This document shows positions 17,533 to 27,260 of a stretch of DNA of 64,000 nt, in pieces; within the stretch, counting starts at the first letter, position 1, and the number at the start of each line of letters is the position of its first letter. The notes beneath the pieces were generated by a model that worked only from the letters and a program-made list of their open reading frames with translations, was not told the origin of the DNA and did not search any database. Source of the stretch: CAZRXG01 sp964603985 (GTDB lineage: Bacteria; Chloroflexota; Anaerolineae; Aggregatilineales; UBA3940); NCBI GenBank assembly GCA_964603985.1, contig CAZRXG010000003.1, positions 62,001 through 126,000 on the forward strand, written 5' to 3'. The position numbers and the translations under genes are program-made.

Positions 17533-17594
17533 TTTGGCACCTACATTCTGGATTTAGCACTAAAGCATGCTCGTTACAGTCGGGGGATACACCA

Positions 17595-18251
17595 GTGACA
17601 AATCATGACGAAAAATCGGTCACCGTTGGGGATATCACCTACCGATACTCAACCTCGTGGATCAGGTCTCTCGAGTCCGAGGAGCATTGGCGCTTGTACT
17701 GGAGACAGCAAAAGATAATGGAGGGTCTGGTGGTCCCCAACCAGCATGTTCTGGAGCTTGGTATTGGAACAGGCTTCACGGCGAACTACCTACGTTCAAA
17801 AGGTGTAAGGATCACGACGGTAGACATTGACCCTGACAAAAAGCCCGATATTATAGCCAACATCGCAAACTACAACTTTGAAGGGCAGTTCGATCATGTT
17901 CTAGGGTATGAGGTTTTTGAGCATATTCCCTTCGAAAGATTCGAAGAACTGATAGCGAGATTCGCCGCCGGTATATGTCAGGGTTTCCTATTCTTAAGTG
18001 TTCCTCGCAACGAAAGAGTGTGGGCCAGAGGCACATTCAGGCTACCCAAATTGGGGGAACGTTCTTTCGAAATTACCACACGCAAAAGAAAGATCACGTC
18101 TGGACATCATTTTTGGGAAGTAGACTACGGTGAAGTTACTATGAATAAGTTTGAGTGGACACTTCGCCAGACTGGGTTTCTCATATTTCGCAAAGAAAAA
18201 GTGTTCTCCAGATTGTTCTATGCTCTCAAATCCCCCGAGCAATCTCGCTAA
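17595..18251 (+). CDS. Class I SAM-dependent methyltransferase
   Basis: This 218-residue protein has a Rossmann-type methyltransferase core: motif I is VLELGIGTGFTANYL (about 50-64), the acidic ribose-binding end of strand 2 is TTVDIDPD, and motif IV-like YEVFEHIPF follows. The C-terminus resembles small-molecule or sugar methyltransferases of the type-11 group. It lies between a deacetylase and a flippase, so the target is probably a sugar of the surface polymer; this is inferred from context only. The GTG start at 17595 has GGGGGA about seven bases before it. Confidence 0.8.
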   Translation: MTNHDEKSVTVGDITYRYSTSWIRSLESEEHWRLYWRQQKIMEGLVVPNQHVLELGIGTGFTANYLRSKGVRITTVDIDPDKKPDIIANIANYNFEGQFDHVLGYEVFEHIPFERFEELIARFAAGICQGFLFLSVPRNERVWARGTFRLPKLGERSFEITTRKRKITSGHHFWEVDYGEVTMNKFEWTLRQTGFLIFRKEKVFSRLFYALKSPEQSR

Positions 18252-18290
18252 AAGAAATGCAACCATACAAAGCAATGTTAAGGGTTCAAG

Positions 18291-19769
18291 ATGACGGGAG
18301 CAACACGGCGAAAGTTTGTAACCGACACGCTACTGTATACAGCTTCCCAGGTTTTACTCAGGCTGCGGGGGCTTATTACATTACCCTTATTGGCAAGGCT
18401 CGTAGGCGCAGAGGGGTACGGCATCTTCACTCAGACCTCCGCGACGATAGCTTTGCTTGTACCTTTTATTTCCTTTAGGTTGGATACAGCCTCTGTGCGC
18501 TTCTTGTCGGCAGAGGAAAACAAACTGCGTTTTCGCCAATACTTCTATGTAGCGTTGCTCTTTATTCTCCTGGCGAGTCTTATTGCTGCTGTACTGCTGG
18601 TAGGACATACCTCACTCGCCGCCCAGGTGATTTTCGGAGATATTATCTACTCTGGCTATATGCTTCCTGCTGCTTTTTCACTTGTGACCTCTACGACCTT
18701 CAAATATCTATCGAATTACTTTCGCATTTCAAACCAAATCACGGTGATGTCGGGTGTACTCCTGGCACATTCAGCGTTAGGGGTAGGTTGCATAATAACG
18801 GCAGTGTATATGGGATACGGGATATGGGGGGCACTCTGGTCTTTAGGTGGTGTGGATGCCTTGTTTGGTCTTGTGCTATTGTTGATCATTGGCCGCCAAG
18901 TCGGCTGGTTAGGTTTCACATGGCAAGGCTTAAAAGAGATGCTCGGTTACAGCATTCCGCTGATGCCTAACAGTATAATGCTCTGGACAGTCAACTACGG
19001 TGATCGGCTGGTTATCACCCAACTCCTGGGGGTGGCGGCGGTTGGTGCTTATTCGGCGTCTTATTCTCTTTCCCAGGTCCTAAACCTGCTGATTATGCCC
19101 CTGGGGTTTGTGCTGTTTCCGCTTGTATCAAAATTGTGGGATCAGGGAGAAACCGACGAGGTCAGGCGGTATTTTATTTACACCACGCGTTATTACCTCT
19201 TTATTTCGCTGCCAGCCTGTGTTGGCCTTGCATTGATCTCACAATCCCTGCTTAAAACCCTGGCAACAACCGAGTTCGTGACCAGTCGATTACTTGTTTT
19301 CTGGGTTGCGTTTGGCATTGTGCTCAACGGGCTATTTCAAATCAACGTTTACGTTTTTCACCTCACTCTCAAGACAAAGTATGTGACCTTCATCTTGCTG
19401 GTGAGTTCCGTATTGAATATTGGGTTGAATTTCTTATTGGTTCCTGTCATCGGATTGGAGGGATCGGCTTTTGCTACCGCAGTCACCTTTCTGTTGATGG
19501 CAATTGCTGCCGTTGTTTATGGCAGACGATTAATTGGCTATCGCCTGAAGTGGCTGGATATGGGAAAGAGTGTTCTGGCCTCCCTCGTAATGGCGCTTGG
19601 GGTATACTGGATTCCAATGAACGGTTGGATAGAAATTATCGGTGTCGTGGCGCTGGGCGGGTTTATTTACTTAGGTTCGCTCATTGCCCTTCGCACTTTC
19701 ACTACATCCGAGATACTCAAAGCACGCCAGCTTGTGCTTTCGTTTCTGCCCCACCGCGTCTCGCGCTAG
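18291..19769 (+). CDS. Wzx-like polysaccharide flippase (MOP superfamily)
   Basis: This 492-residue integral membrane protein has about 12-14 hydrophobic helices. The N-terminus LLYTASQVLLRLRGLITLP and the repeated pattern with GYSIPLMPNSIMLW near residue 220 are typical of Wzx/RfbX-type transporters. It would move lipid-linked oligosaccharide units across the cytoplasmic membrane. It sits 39 bases behind the methyltransferase and 22 before the sulfotransferase. GC content is clearly lower than in the right-hand part of the window, as for the whole glycan cluster. Confidence 0.85.
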   Translation: MTGATRRKFVTDTLLYTASQVLLRLRGLITLPLLARLVGAEGYGIFTQTSATIALLVPFISFRLDTASVRFLSAEENKLRFRQYFYVALLFILLASLIAAVLLVGHTSLAAQVIFGDIIYSGYMLPAAFSLVTSTTFKYLSNYFRISNQITVMSGVLLAHSALGVGCIITAVYMGYGIWGALWSLGGVDALFGLVLLLIIGRQVGWLGFTWQGLKEMLGYSIPLMPNSIMLWTVNYGDRLVITQLLGVAAVGAYSASYSLSQVLNLLIMPLGFVLFPLVSKLWDQGETDEVRRYFIYTTRYYLFISLPACVGLALISQSLLKTLATTEFVTSRLLVFWVAFGIVLNGLFQINVYVFHLTLKTKYVTFILLVSSVLNIGLNFLLVPVIGLEGSAFATAVTFLLMAIAAVVYGRRLIGYRLKWLDMGKSVLASLVMALGVYWIPMNGWIEIIGVVALGGFIYLGSLIALRTFTTSEILKARQLVLSFLPHRVSR

Positions 19770-19791
19770 GGTTTTTGCTGTGGTTCCTCAT

Positions 19792-20727
19792 ATGCTGCAA
19801 CGTTTACTCAGCATAGTAGATCGTATTTTAATGCCCGCAGAAAAGCTGGTTATGCATAGTTGTGATGACAAGAGCATCCGGAGCTATCCACCTGTCTTCG
19901 TCATAGGCGCCCCCCGCTCTGGCACAACACTACTCTATCAGCTATTGATTAATCGTTATCGGTTTGCTTATTTCAATAACATCACGGCTTTGCTTTATCG
20001 ATCACCGGTAGTATCTATCTGGCTCACACAATACCTTTTCCCTGATAAGAGTGGGGCGGCTGATTATCAATCTAAACATGGAAAAACTACAGGGTGGCAT
20101 GGGCCGCACGAAGCTGGCAAATTCTGGTATCGTTGGTTTCCCAAAGGAGAGCATGTCTATGTTCCCCCCGGTGCAACGCCCCAGACCGCTCTGGATGAGC
20201 TGCGTAAGGAGATGGTTGGGCTCGCTAATGTTAATCAAGCGCCCATGCTCTTTAAAAATACTTACAACACCATGCGCATCGCACCGATCATAGAAGCGTT
20301 GCCGGAGGCCAGCTTCATTGTCTTATGGCGCGATCCTGCGGATACGGCCCAGTCGATCCTCGCATCGCGTATGGAAGCCAAGGACACTAAGGAAGCCTGG
20401 TGGTCAGCACCTCCCAAGGAGATTGATGAGATTAGTCGACATCCCTACTGGGAACAAGTGGTTGAGCAAGTCTATTACATTCACAAACAGATTGAGGCCG
20501 ACCGAGATCGGTTTGGAGGGGAGTACTTTTACGATGTTCACTATGAAAAGCTGTGCCAAGATACGCACCGGACGCTGGAAGGTATCGAGGCGTTTCTCCT
20601 AAGCCGAGGTGTCCGCTTAGACGTTCACGGAGAAGTACCAACTAATTTCACTGTATCGAAAGGGCGGCGACTCGGCGATGAGGATTACCGACTGATTCGT
20701 GAGACGGTGAAGAGGTTGTGGAAGTGA
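19792..20727 (+). CDS. Sulfotransferase family protein
   Basis: This protein of about 311 residues starts at ATG 19792 after the flippase stop. The 5'-phosphosulfate loop is VIGAPRSGTTLLYQLL (about residues 36-51), and the 3'-phosphate-binding segment is LWRDPADTAQSILASRM (about 178-194). It would transfer sulfate from PAPS to a surface glycan or glycolipid. Its place behind a flippase and before a FemAB-like transferase suggests modification of a repeat unit or lipid anchor. The end overlaps the next gene by a GTGA. Confidence 0.8.
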   Translation: MLQRLLSIVDRILMPAEKLVMHSCDDKSIRSYPPVFVIGAPRSGTTLLYQLLINRYRFAYFNNITALLYRSPVVSIWLTQYLFPDKSGAADYQSKHGKTTGWHGPHEAGKFWYRWFPKGEHVYVPPGATPQTALDELRKEMVGLANVNQAPMLFKNTYNTMRIAPIIEALPEASFIVLWRDPADTAQSILASRMEAKDTKEAWWSAPPKEIDEISRHPYWEQVVEQVYYIHKQIEADRDRFGGEYFYDVHYEKLCQDTHRTLEGIEAFLLSRGVRLDVHGEVPTNFTVSKGRRLGDEDYRLIRETVKRLWK

Positions 20728-21668
20728 AGCATACGGCAGAGATGCCTGGATCGCTGTTTTCCCAGCCCTGGTGGTTGGATGCAGTGGCTCCCGGTTCGTG
20801 GAACGCCGTCACCATTGAACGTGGCGGTGAGATAGTTGCTCGATTGCCTTACGTAATAAGACGACGCTATGGGTTTACCTATCTCACCATGCCCTCACTC
20901 ACCCAAACTTTAGGACCTTGGTTGCGACCGTATCCGGGGAAATATACGAATAAGCTTTCTGAAGAAGTCAAATTGATGACAGAGATCATTGAAAGCTTGC
21001 CCCGGTTCGACAGATTTGAGCAAAACTTCCATCACTCCATAACGAATTGGTTGCCCTTTTACTGGGAGGGATTTCAACAGACTACCCGCTATACATATGT
21101 TGTTGAGAACCTACAAGACCACGACTCTCTATGGAAAGATCTAAGAGAAAATATCAGGCGTGAGATACGTAAAGCAGAGCAGCAGGTCGTGGTACGCGAT
21201 GATCTGGGTATAGATGCTTTTCTGAACCTCAACGAGATGACTTTCAAGCGACAAGGGTTAAACGCTCCCTATACTCGTGAGTTAGTTACCCGTCTTGATG
21301 ACGCCTGCCGTAAACGCGATTGTCGGAAGATTTTATTTGCGGAAGATAGTCAAGGACGGCTACATGCTGCAGCGTACCTCGTTTGGGACAAGCAGGCTGC
21401 TTATTACCTAATGGGCGGTGGAAATCCTGAACTGAGGACCAGCGGCGCAACCAGCCTGTTGATGTGGAAATCCATACAATTCTCCGGGACAGTTTCGCGT
21501 ACTTTCGATTTTGAAGGGTCTATGGTAAAAGGAGTGGAACGCTTCTTTCGGGCGTTCGGAGCACAGCAAAAGAGCTATTTTCGCATCTCGAAGACCACCC
21601 ATCTTCTCCTCAAGGTGCTTAGGGATGTCCGTTCCTGGATACGTACTGGCGTCGGTAGAGGAAAGTAA
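20724..21668 (+). CDS. GNAT/FemAB-like acyltransferase
   Basis: This protein of about 314 residues has the double-GNAT arrangement of the Acetyltransf_6/FemAB-like group: SQPWWLDAVAPG near the N-terminus, LRENIRREIRKAEQ in the middle, and AAAYLVWDKQAAYYLMGGG followed by FDFEGSM near the C-terminus. Such proteins transfer amino acids or acyl groups onto sugars or peptides and are common in exopolysaccharide clusters. GTG 20724 is preferred because GAGG lies eight bases before it and the start overlaps the previous stop; GTG 20718 is the alternative. Exact substrate unknown. Confidence 0.75.
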   Translation: MKHTAEMPGSLFSQPWWLDAVAPGSWNAVTIERGGEIVARLPYVIRRRYGFTYLTMPSLTQTLGPWLRPYPGKYTNKLSEEVKLMTEIIESLPRFDRFEQNFHHSITNWLPFYWEGFQQTTRYTYVVENLQDHDSLWKDLRENIRREIRKAEQQVVVRDDLGIDAFLNLNEMTFKRQGLNAPYTRELVTRLDDACRKRDCRKILFAEDSQGRLHAAAYLVWDKQAAYYLMGGGNPELRTSGATSLLMWKSIQFSGTVSRTFDFEGSMVKGVERFFRAFGAQQKSYFRISKTTHLLLKVLRDVRSWIRTGVGRGK

Positions 21669-21937
21669 GCGTTCGGTCAGACAACAGCAAGCAATGAGAG
21701 CTCATTATCTTCCCAGTACATTCTCGTACCCATAGGGGTTGAAACCGTCCATGCCGGTTGGAATTTGCTGGTGCAGATACTTTGAAGATCACCGAAGTGG
21801 TTGGATGTTCCTCGCCGCTGAGTGAGCGCCCGGAGCTCTATGGGGATGGGAAAATCGCCGAGCGCTGCGCAGACTTGCTCAGGAACCAATGACTGACGTT
21901 CGATCAAGGTAATATCCATGTGAGGTATTGACCAGAA

Positions 21938-23017
21938 ATGAGAATCGTCTATTTGTTGCACTCCACCCACAGACCAAATGCGGGAATCCACAAGAAGATA
22001 GCTGCTCAAACCCGGCACTGGGTAATGAATGGAGTAGAGACCGCCTGCTTTGTTCTCACGGATCGTGATGACGGTGACGAGTGGGAAAGAACGTTCGATG
22101 GAGTTCCTGCCTTCGTTCGCTGCTACACTCATCTATTTGATAGCTTCAGGGCAGCCAGGCAGGTCGTTCTTGATATCCTGACCTGGCAACCAGATTTGGT
22201 TTACTTCCGATATGCACTCTACTATCCAGCGTATGGGAAATTGAGCAGAAAGGTGCCTGTCATTGTTGAGATTAATGGCGATATGGGGCGTCAATTACTC
22301 ATACGTTCCAAACTTCGCTATTGGTATTATCGACTGACACATAGTGGATTCATGCGCCATGTTAGCGGCCTGATTTTTGTGACAGGTGAACTCTCCCGAA
22401 ATCCTCAGTATGCCCGTTTTGGAAAGCCTAGTCGGGTTATCGCCAATGGGATAGACCTGGGAGAATACCCCAACATTCTTCCTGCGCCCACCAATAACCA
22501 ACCGCGTCTGGTATTCATCGGATCGCGATGGGCGCCCTGGAAAGGGATCGACAAAATCTTCTGGTTGGCGAGCCACTTTCCAGATTGGCGTTTTGACCTC
22601 GTGGGAGAACACGGGGATGATGATGAAGTGCCATCTAATGTATTCCTCCACGGTTTTATGCCGAGGGTTGAGTACGAAAAGCTGCTTGCCCAGGCCGACG
22701 TCGCATTAAGTCCACTCGCGCTCTATCGGTCCGGGTTGTACGAGGCTTCGGCACTATCAACCCGTGAATACCTGGCCTATGGAATTCCAACCATTATTGG
22801 TCACGATGAAACGGACTTCCCTTCACCAAAGGACTTTCTGCTTCAGCTTCCCTGTACGCCCGAAAACGTTCGAGAGCATGTAGAAGATATCAAGCAGTTT
22901 GTTCAGGCCATGCAAGGCAAGAGAGTGCCCAGGGAGTCTATTTCGCATCTTGACGTTACGGTGAAGGAACGAGAACGCCTCGCATTTTTCGAGGAAATTG
23001 TTGCCAGCCGCCGGTGA
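21938..23017 (+). CDS. Glycosyltransferase family 4-like protein
   Basis: This 359-residue GT-B-fold protein has an N-terminal Rossmann domain (MRIVYLLHSTHRPNAGIHKK) and a C-terminal domain with the short form of the nucleotide-sugar site (ALSPLALYRSGLYEASALST then EYLAYGIPTI). VIANGIDLGEY marks the domain junction. It transfers a sugar from a nucleotide donor in assembly of the surface polymer; donor and acceptor cannot be read from the sequence. A 269-base gap before it has no supported gene. It is followed at eight bases by another glycosyltransferase. Confidence 0.8.
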   Translation: MRIVYLLHSTHRPNAGIHKKIAAQTRHWVMNGVETACFVLTDRDDGDEWERTFDGVPAFVRCYTHLFDSFRAARQVVLDILTWQPDLVYFRYALYYPAYGKLSRKVPVIVEINGDMGRQLLIRSKLRYWYYRLTHSGFMRHVSGLIFVTGELSRNPQYARFGKPSRVIANGIDLGEYPNILPAPTNNQPRLVFIGSRWAPWKGIDKIFWLASHFPDWRFDLVGEHGDDDEVPSNVFLHGFMPRVEYEKLLAQADVALSPLALYRSGLYEASALSTREYLAYGIPTIIGHDETDFPSPKDFLLQLPCTPENVREHVEDIKQFVQAMQGKRVPRESISHLDVTVKERERLAFFEEIVASRR

Positions 23018-23024
23018 GGAGTTA

Positions 23025-24230
23025 ATGAAGATCATCTGTATGACGGCCAGTCTACCCTGTGGGCATAGTGAAGCTTTCATTATCCCCGAAGTCTATACAA
23101 TGGTGGAGCTTGGTCACGAAGTGCTTATTATCCCTTGCTATCCTAGAGGGGACATCATCCATGTCGATTCCGGTTATTTGCTAGAAGCCAGTCTCATAAA
23201 ACCATTGGTTTCTTTCGAGATAATACGAGGGGCATTCGCAGTCTTTAGGGACCGTCCACAGCGTGCGGTGAGAGCATTCAAATCATTGTTTAGAAGTCGC
23301 AACCTCCGCATACTGCTTAAGAATCTGATCGGCTACCTAAAGGGGCTATGGTTGGCTTTTATAGTCCTAGATTGGGGAGCAGATCATCTGCACGTGCATT
23401 GGCTTGGTGTCTCAGCAACCATGGCAATGATCGCCGCAGAAGTCACCGGGATTCCCTGGAGCATCACAGCGCACCGTTGGGATATTGCCGAAGACAACCT
23501 CATCAGCCTGAAGAGCGAGAAAGCATGTTTCATACGTACTATCAGCAGATGGACGGCTGAAGCACTTAGCACCCACGTGTCTCCAGAGGCCGCTCCTCCA
23601 ACGGTTATTCACATGGGAGTAACGTTACCTGCGCATCCAAGCAAGCCGCCACGGGAGTCACCATTTGGGATATTTGTCCCCGCTCGCCTCGTGGAAGTAA
23701 AAGGGCACATTTACTTGGTTGACGCCATCAAACAACTTAAGGATGCGGGCGTTTTTGTTCAGGTGGACTTGCTTGGCTCCGGGCCTCTACAACAAACAAT
23801 CTCCAAGAGAATCAAGAAACTTGGACTCGAAGACCGAATTAAGATACGTGGCCCGCTCCCTCACCATGAGCTCCTTAGTAATATGCAAGAAGGTTCCTGG
23901 CATGCCTGTGTACTTCCCAGCATTGTTACGCCCGACGGTGTTCAAGAAGGGATCCCTGTTTCGCTGATGGAAGCGATGAGCTTCCAGATACCGGTCATAT
24001 CAACAACAACCGGCGGTATTCCCGAACTGCTCGATGATGGAGCCGGAATACTGGTGACACCAAAAGATGCTGCCGCGCTGGCCAATGCCATCAAATTACT
24101 GATGACTGATGACGCACTGCGTGCACGGCTTGCGCGGGCCGGTAGGGAACGCGTTCAGGCCCATTTTTCGGTGAAACAGTCTGTCGGCGACTTAATAGAG
24201 CGGTTTGCCGTTTGCAACGATCTGCCATAG
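23025..24230 (+). CDS. Glycosyltransferase family 4 protein
   Basis: This 401-residue GT-B glycosyltransferase contains FVPARLVEVKGHIYLVDAI at the start of the C-terminal domain. The donor-site pattern follows: PSIVTPDGVQEGIPVSLMEA, then VISTTTGGIPELLDDGAGI. The N-terminal half has HVHWLGVSATMA and SITAHRWDI. The start ATG 23025 has GAGGAG directly upstream, inside the end of the preceding gene. It is the last gene of the glycan cluster. GC content rises clearly after the following 300-base gap. Confidence 0.85.
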   Translation: MKIICMTASLPCGHSEAFIIPEVYTMVELGHEVLIIPCYPRGDIIHVDSGYLLEASLIKPLVSFEIIRGAFAVFRDRPQRAVRAFKSLFRSRNLRILLKNLIGYLKGLWLAFIVLDWGADHLHVHWLGVSATMAMIAAEVTGIPWSITAHRWDIAEDNLISLKSEKACFIRTISRWTAEALSTHVSPEAAPPTVIHMGVTLPAHPSKPPRESPFGIFVPARLVEVKGHIYLVDAIKQLKDAGVFVQVDLLGSGPLQQTISKRIKKLGLEDRIKIRGPLPHHELLSNMQEGSWHACVLPSIVTPDGVQEGIPVSLMEAMSFQIPVISTTTGGIPELLDDGAGILVTPKDAAALANAIKLLMTDDALRARLARAGRERVQAHFSVKQSVGDLIERFAVCNDLP

Positions 24231-24524
24231 GCATTGCACCTATGTCTGAGGGAAGTTACGCACTGGCGATACACAGTCGTCCTTTTCGGTCCGTAGTCAA
24301 CTGCTCAGCCAGTTCATTCAGGCCCAGTTGGCGAAGCTGTTGTTGATCTTTTCCTGATCTCTCCAGTCCACGACATTTTTTGTGTCCGTGAAATCCAGGG
24401 GAAGAACGGTTATCTCATTTCCCAACAACAATAAAGCCCTACCCCCTGGCGCGCCCGCCGTTGACGGCCCCCTGCATGTGTGTTACGATGGGGCGCGCTA
24501 TCTGGCACAGTGGGGGATTGAGAT
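24231..24524. other. Gap at the compositional boundary
   Basis: Roughly 290 bases between the glycan cluster and recJ. No promoter with clear -35 and -10 boxes, no hairpin terminator and no convincing gene is seen. Base composition changes here: the first half resembles the moderate-GC cluster to the left, the second half (from about 24440) is GC-rich like the region to the right. Confidence 0.4.
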
Positions 24525-26249
24525 TTGACTCGCCTGAGCAAGAAACGATGGAACCTCGCACCACAAGCCCCAGAGGACTTCACCCGCAGCCTGGTGCAAC
24601 AGGGCATCCATCCCGTTCTGGCGCAGATACTTTACCGGCGCGGCTACAGCACACCTGAAGCGGCGCTGGCCCTGTTTGGCCCCTATGGTGAGGATGACAA
24701 CCCCTTCCGGCTGAAGGGGATGACAGAGGCGGTCTACCGCCTGCGGATGGCGATCCGGCACGGCGAGCCGGTTGCGGTGTACGGCGACTTCGACGCGGAC
24801 GGCGTCACCGCGACGGTGCTGCTGACCGAGGTGCTCAAGCACCTGGGAGCAGACGTGCGCCCCTACATCCCCGACCGGGTCGATGAGGGATACGGCCTGA
24901 ACAGCCCGGCACTCAAGTCGCTGGCCGATGATGGCATCCGCCTGGTCGTCACGGTGGACTGCGGCATCCGCTCGATCCCCGAAGTCGAAGACGCCAACAG
25001 CTATGGACTGGACATGATCGTCACCGATCACCACAGCGTGGGGCCGGCCCTGCCGCCCGCGCAGTCGGTGATCAACCCCAAACAGCCGGGCTGCCCTTAC
25101 CCTGAAAAGATGCTGGCTGGGGTGGGGCTGGCTTACAAGATCGCGCAGGGGCTTTACATGGAGGCACAGCTCCGGGGCTACAAGAAGGGCGGGCACTGGC
25201 ACCCCAGTGACTGGCTCGACCTGGTTGCCATCGGCACGGTGGCCGACATCGTGCCCTTGCGCGGCGAGAACCGCGTACTGGTCAAGAACGGCCTCAAGCG
25301 TCTGAATAAGCCCGGGCGTCCCGGCCTGCGGGCGCTCTACGGCGCGGCGAAGGTCAAGGCAGGCTCGGTCAGCGCGGTGACGATCGGGTTTATGATCGGG
25401 CCGCGCATCAATGCCGCCGGGCGGCTGCACTCGGCGATGCTGGCCTACGATCTCCTGTCGGCGACCGATGCGGAGGCTGCCGGGCGTCTCGCCAACCAGC
25501 TTAACGAGCTTAACAGAGTGCGGCAGCAGAAGACATCAGACATGCAGCAGTGGGCCGAGGAGTCGATGCCCGGCGACCCCGCCGACGAGCCGCTCCTGTT
25601 CGCCGCCGACCCGCGCTTTGAGCAGGGAGTGGTCGGGCTGGTTGCCAGCCGCCTCACGGAGCAGTATTATCGTCCCTCGGTTGTCGTGCAGGTCGGCGAG
25701 GGAGAGAGTCACGGCTCGTGCCGCAGCATCCCGGAGTTTCACATCACGCGCGCGCTGGAGGACTGCGACAACCTGCTGGAGCGCTACGGCGGCCACGCGG
25801 CGGCGGCGGGCTTCACGATCCTGAACGAGAACCTCGACCAGCTGCAAGAGCGGCTGTGGGAACTGGCCGCCGGGCAGTTGGCCGATCAGGAGCTTGTCCC
25901 GGTTCTTGAGATCGACGCCGAGCTTCCGCTGGGTGAGTTGTCCCTTGACCTGGCTGACGCGCTTGCCGGGCTGGAGCCGACCGGCGAAGCGAACCCGCCC
26001 CCCCTGTTCGTGGCGCGCGGTGCCAGGATCACGGAGCGGCAGAGGGTGGGTACCGAGGGCAGGCATCTCAAGCTGGGGCTCACCGACGGCGGCCAGCCGG
26101 TGGAGGCCATCGCCTTCCGGTGGGGGGAGCTGCACGACACGCTGCCCGAAGAGGTGGACGTGGTCTACCATCTGGAAGTAAACGTTTGGAACGACCGGCG
26201 CCGCCTGCAAATCAACGTGCAGGACCTTCGCCCGGCCCAGGGCCAGTAG
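24525..26249 (+). CDS. recJ: Single-stranded-DNA-specific exonuclease RecJ
   Basis: This 574-residue DHH-family nuclease degrades single-stranded DNA 5' to 3' in recombination and mismatch repair. Motif I is VYGDFDADGVTAT (about 86-98), the DHH motif is MIVTDHHSVGP (about 164-174), LVAIGTVADIVPL gives a further metal-binding region, and the DHHA1 motif is CRSIPEFHITRAL with GGHAAAAGFTI. The length matches the family. A TTG start is used, with GGGGGAT upstream. It is followed at 11 bases by an epimerase gene. Confidence 0.93.
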   Translation: MTRLSKKRWNLAPQAPEDFTRSLVQQGIHPVLAQILYRRGYSTPEAALALFGPYGEDDNPFRLKGMTEAVYRLRMAIRHGEPVAVYGDFDADGVTATVLLTEVLKHLGADVRPYIPDRVDEGYGLNSPALKSLADDGIRLVVTVDCGIRSIPEVEDANSYGLDMIVTDHHSVGPALPPAQSVINPKQPGCPYPEKMLAGVGLAYKIAQGLYMEAQLRGYKKGGHWHPSDWLDLVAIGTVADIVPLRGENRVLVKNGLKRLNKPGRPGLRALYGAAKVKAGSVSAVTIGFMIGPRINAAGRLHSAMLAYDLLSATDAEAAGRLANQLNELNRVRQQKTSDMQQWAEESMPGDPADEPLLFAADPRFEQGVVGLVASRLTEQYYRPSVVVQVGEGESHGSCRSIPEFHITRALEDCDNLLERYGGHAAAAGFTILNENLDQLQERLWELAAGQLADQELVPVLEIDAELPLGELSLDLADALAGLEPTGEANPPPLFVARGARITERQRVGTEGRHLKLGLTDGGQPVEAIAFRWGELHDTLPEEVDVVYHLEVNVWNDRRRLQINVQDLRPAQGQ

Positions 26250-26260
26250 ATTGAGCGAAC

Positions 26261-27232
26261 ATGAGCGAGCAGACCCATCCACCTACCCGAACGACATTAG
26301 TCACCGGCGGCGCGGGATTCATCGGCAGCCACCTGGCCGATGCGCTCCTGGCACGCGGCGAGCGCGTCATCTGCCTGGATAACTTCTGCGATTACTACAG
26401 CCCGGCCCGCAAGCGGGACAATGTCGGCTTGCACCTTGAGGATCCCAACTACGTCCTGGTAGAGGGCGACATCCGCGACCGCGAACTGGTGACGCGCGTA
26501 TTCAGGGAGCACCGGCCACAGCGCGTCGCGCACCTGGCCGCAATGGCAGGCGTGCGCTACTCCGTGGAGCGCGCGCCGCTGTACGTCGATGTCAACGTAC
26601 AGGGATCGATCAATCTGCTGGACGCCGCCCGCGAGGCCGGTGTCGAGAACTTCGTGCAGGCGTCCACCTCGTCCATCTACGGCGCGACCGACCGGGTTCC
26701 CTTCACCGAGGATCAGTCCACGGACAGGCCACTGGCCCCTTACCCGGCCACCAAGAAGGCCAACGAGGTGATGGGCCACGCCTACCACAACATGTTCGGG
26801 ATCAGCTTCACGGCGCTGCGCTTCTTCACCGTCTACGGGCCGCGCGTCCGCTCGGATATGATGGCCTACAAGGTGATGGATGCCATCGTGCGCCAGGAGG
26901 AGATCACGCTGTTCGACGGGGGCGAGATGCACCGCGACTGGACGTACGTCGACGACATCGTCGGCGGCGTGGTCGCGGCGCTGGACAGGCCGCTCGGCTA
27001 CGAGGTTTTCAACATCGGGCGCGGTGAGCCGGTGCGCCTGGGCGACTTCGTGGCAATCATCGAGGAGCTGGTGGGCAGGAAGGCCAACCTGAAGCCGGTC
27101 CCCGCCCCGCCCAGTGAGCCGCCGATTACCTTCGCCAGCGTTGACAAAGCCCGGCGGCTGCTGAACTATCAGCCCCACACCTCAATCCGGGAAGGGCTGG
27201 GCCACACCTGGGAATGGTATCAGACCCTTTGA
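26261..27232 (+). CDS. NAD-dependent sugar-nucleotide epimerase/dehydratase
   Basis: This 323-residue extended SDR has a nucleotide-binding loop TGGAGFIGSHLAD (about 15-27), the core STSSIYGA, the catalytic Y-x3-K as YPATKKANE, and RFFTVYGPRVRSDM. The DNFCDYY segment and the pattern around it are closest to UDP-glucuronate 4-epimerase-like enzymes, although UDP-glucose 4-epimerase or related activity cannot be excluded. It lies 11 bases behind recJ and is probably co-transcribed, although the functions are unrelated. It would supply precursors for surface glycans. Confidence 0.85.
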   Translation: MSEQTHPPTRTTLVTGGAGFIGSHLADALLARGERVICLDNFCDYYSPARKRDNVGLHLEDPNYVLVEGDIRDRELVTRVFREHRPQRVAHLAAMAGVRYSVERAPLYVDVNVQGSINLLDAAREAGVENFVQASTSSIYGATDRVPFTEDQSTDRPLAPYPATKKANEVMGHAYHNMFGISFTALRFFTVYGPRVRSDMMAYKVMDAIVRQEEITLFDGGEMHRDWTYVDDIVGGVVAALDRPLGYEVFNIGRGEPVRLGDFVAIIEELVGRKANLKPVPAPPSEPPITFASVDKARRLLNYQPHTSIREGLGHTWEWYQTL

Positions 27233-27260
27233 CACACACGCACAGGAAAAGCGCATTTTG

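Noticed and set aside
21677..21919. Possible 80-residue minus-strand gene between two plus-strand glycan genes
   Set aside because: It has no ribosome site and no known family, and it lies in opposite direction within a cluster. Composition alone was not enough to support it.
24256..24440. Minus-strand frames before recJ that read like protein ends
   Set aside because: Two different frames look partly protein-like, neither has a start or ribosome site, and they contradict each other. Probably chance.
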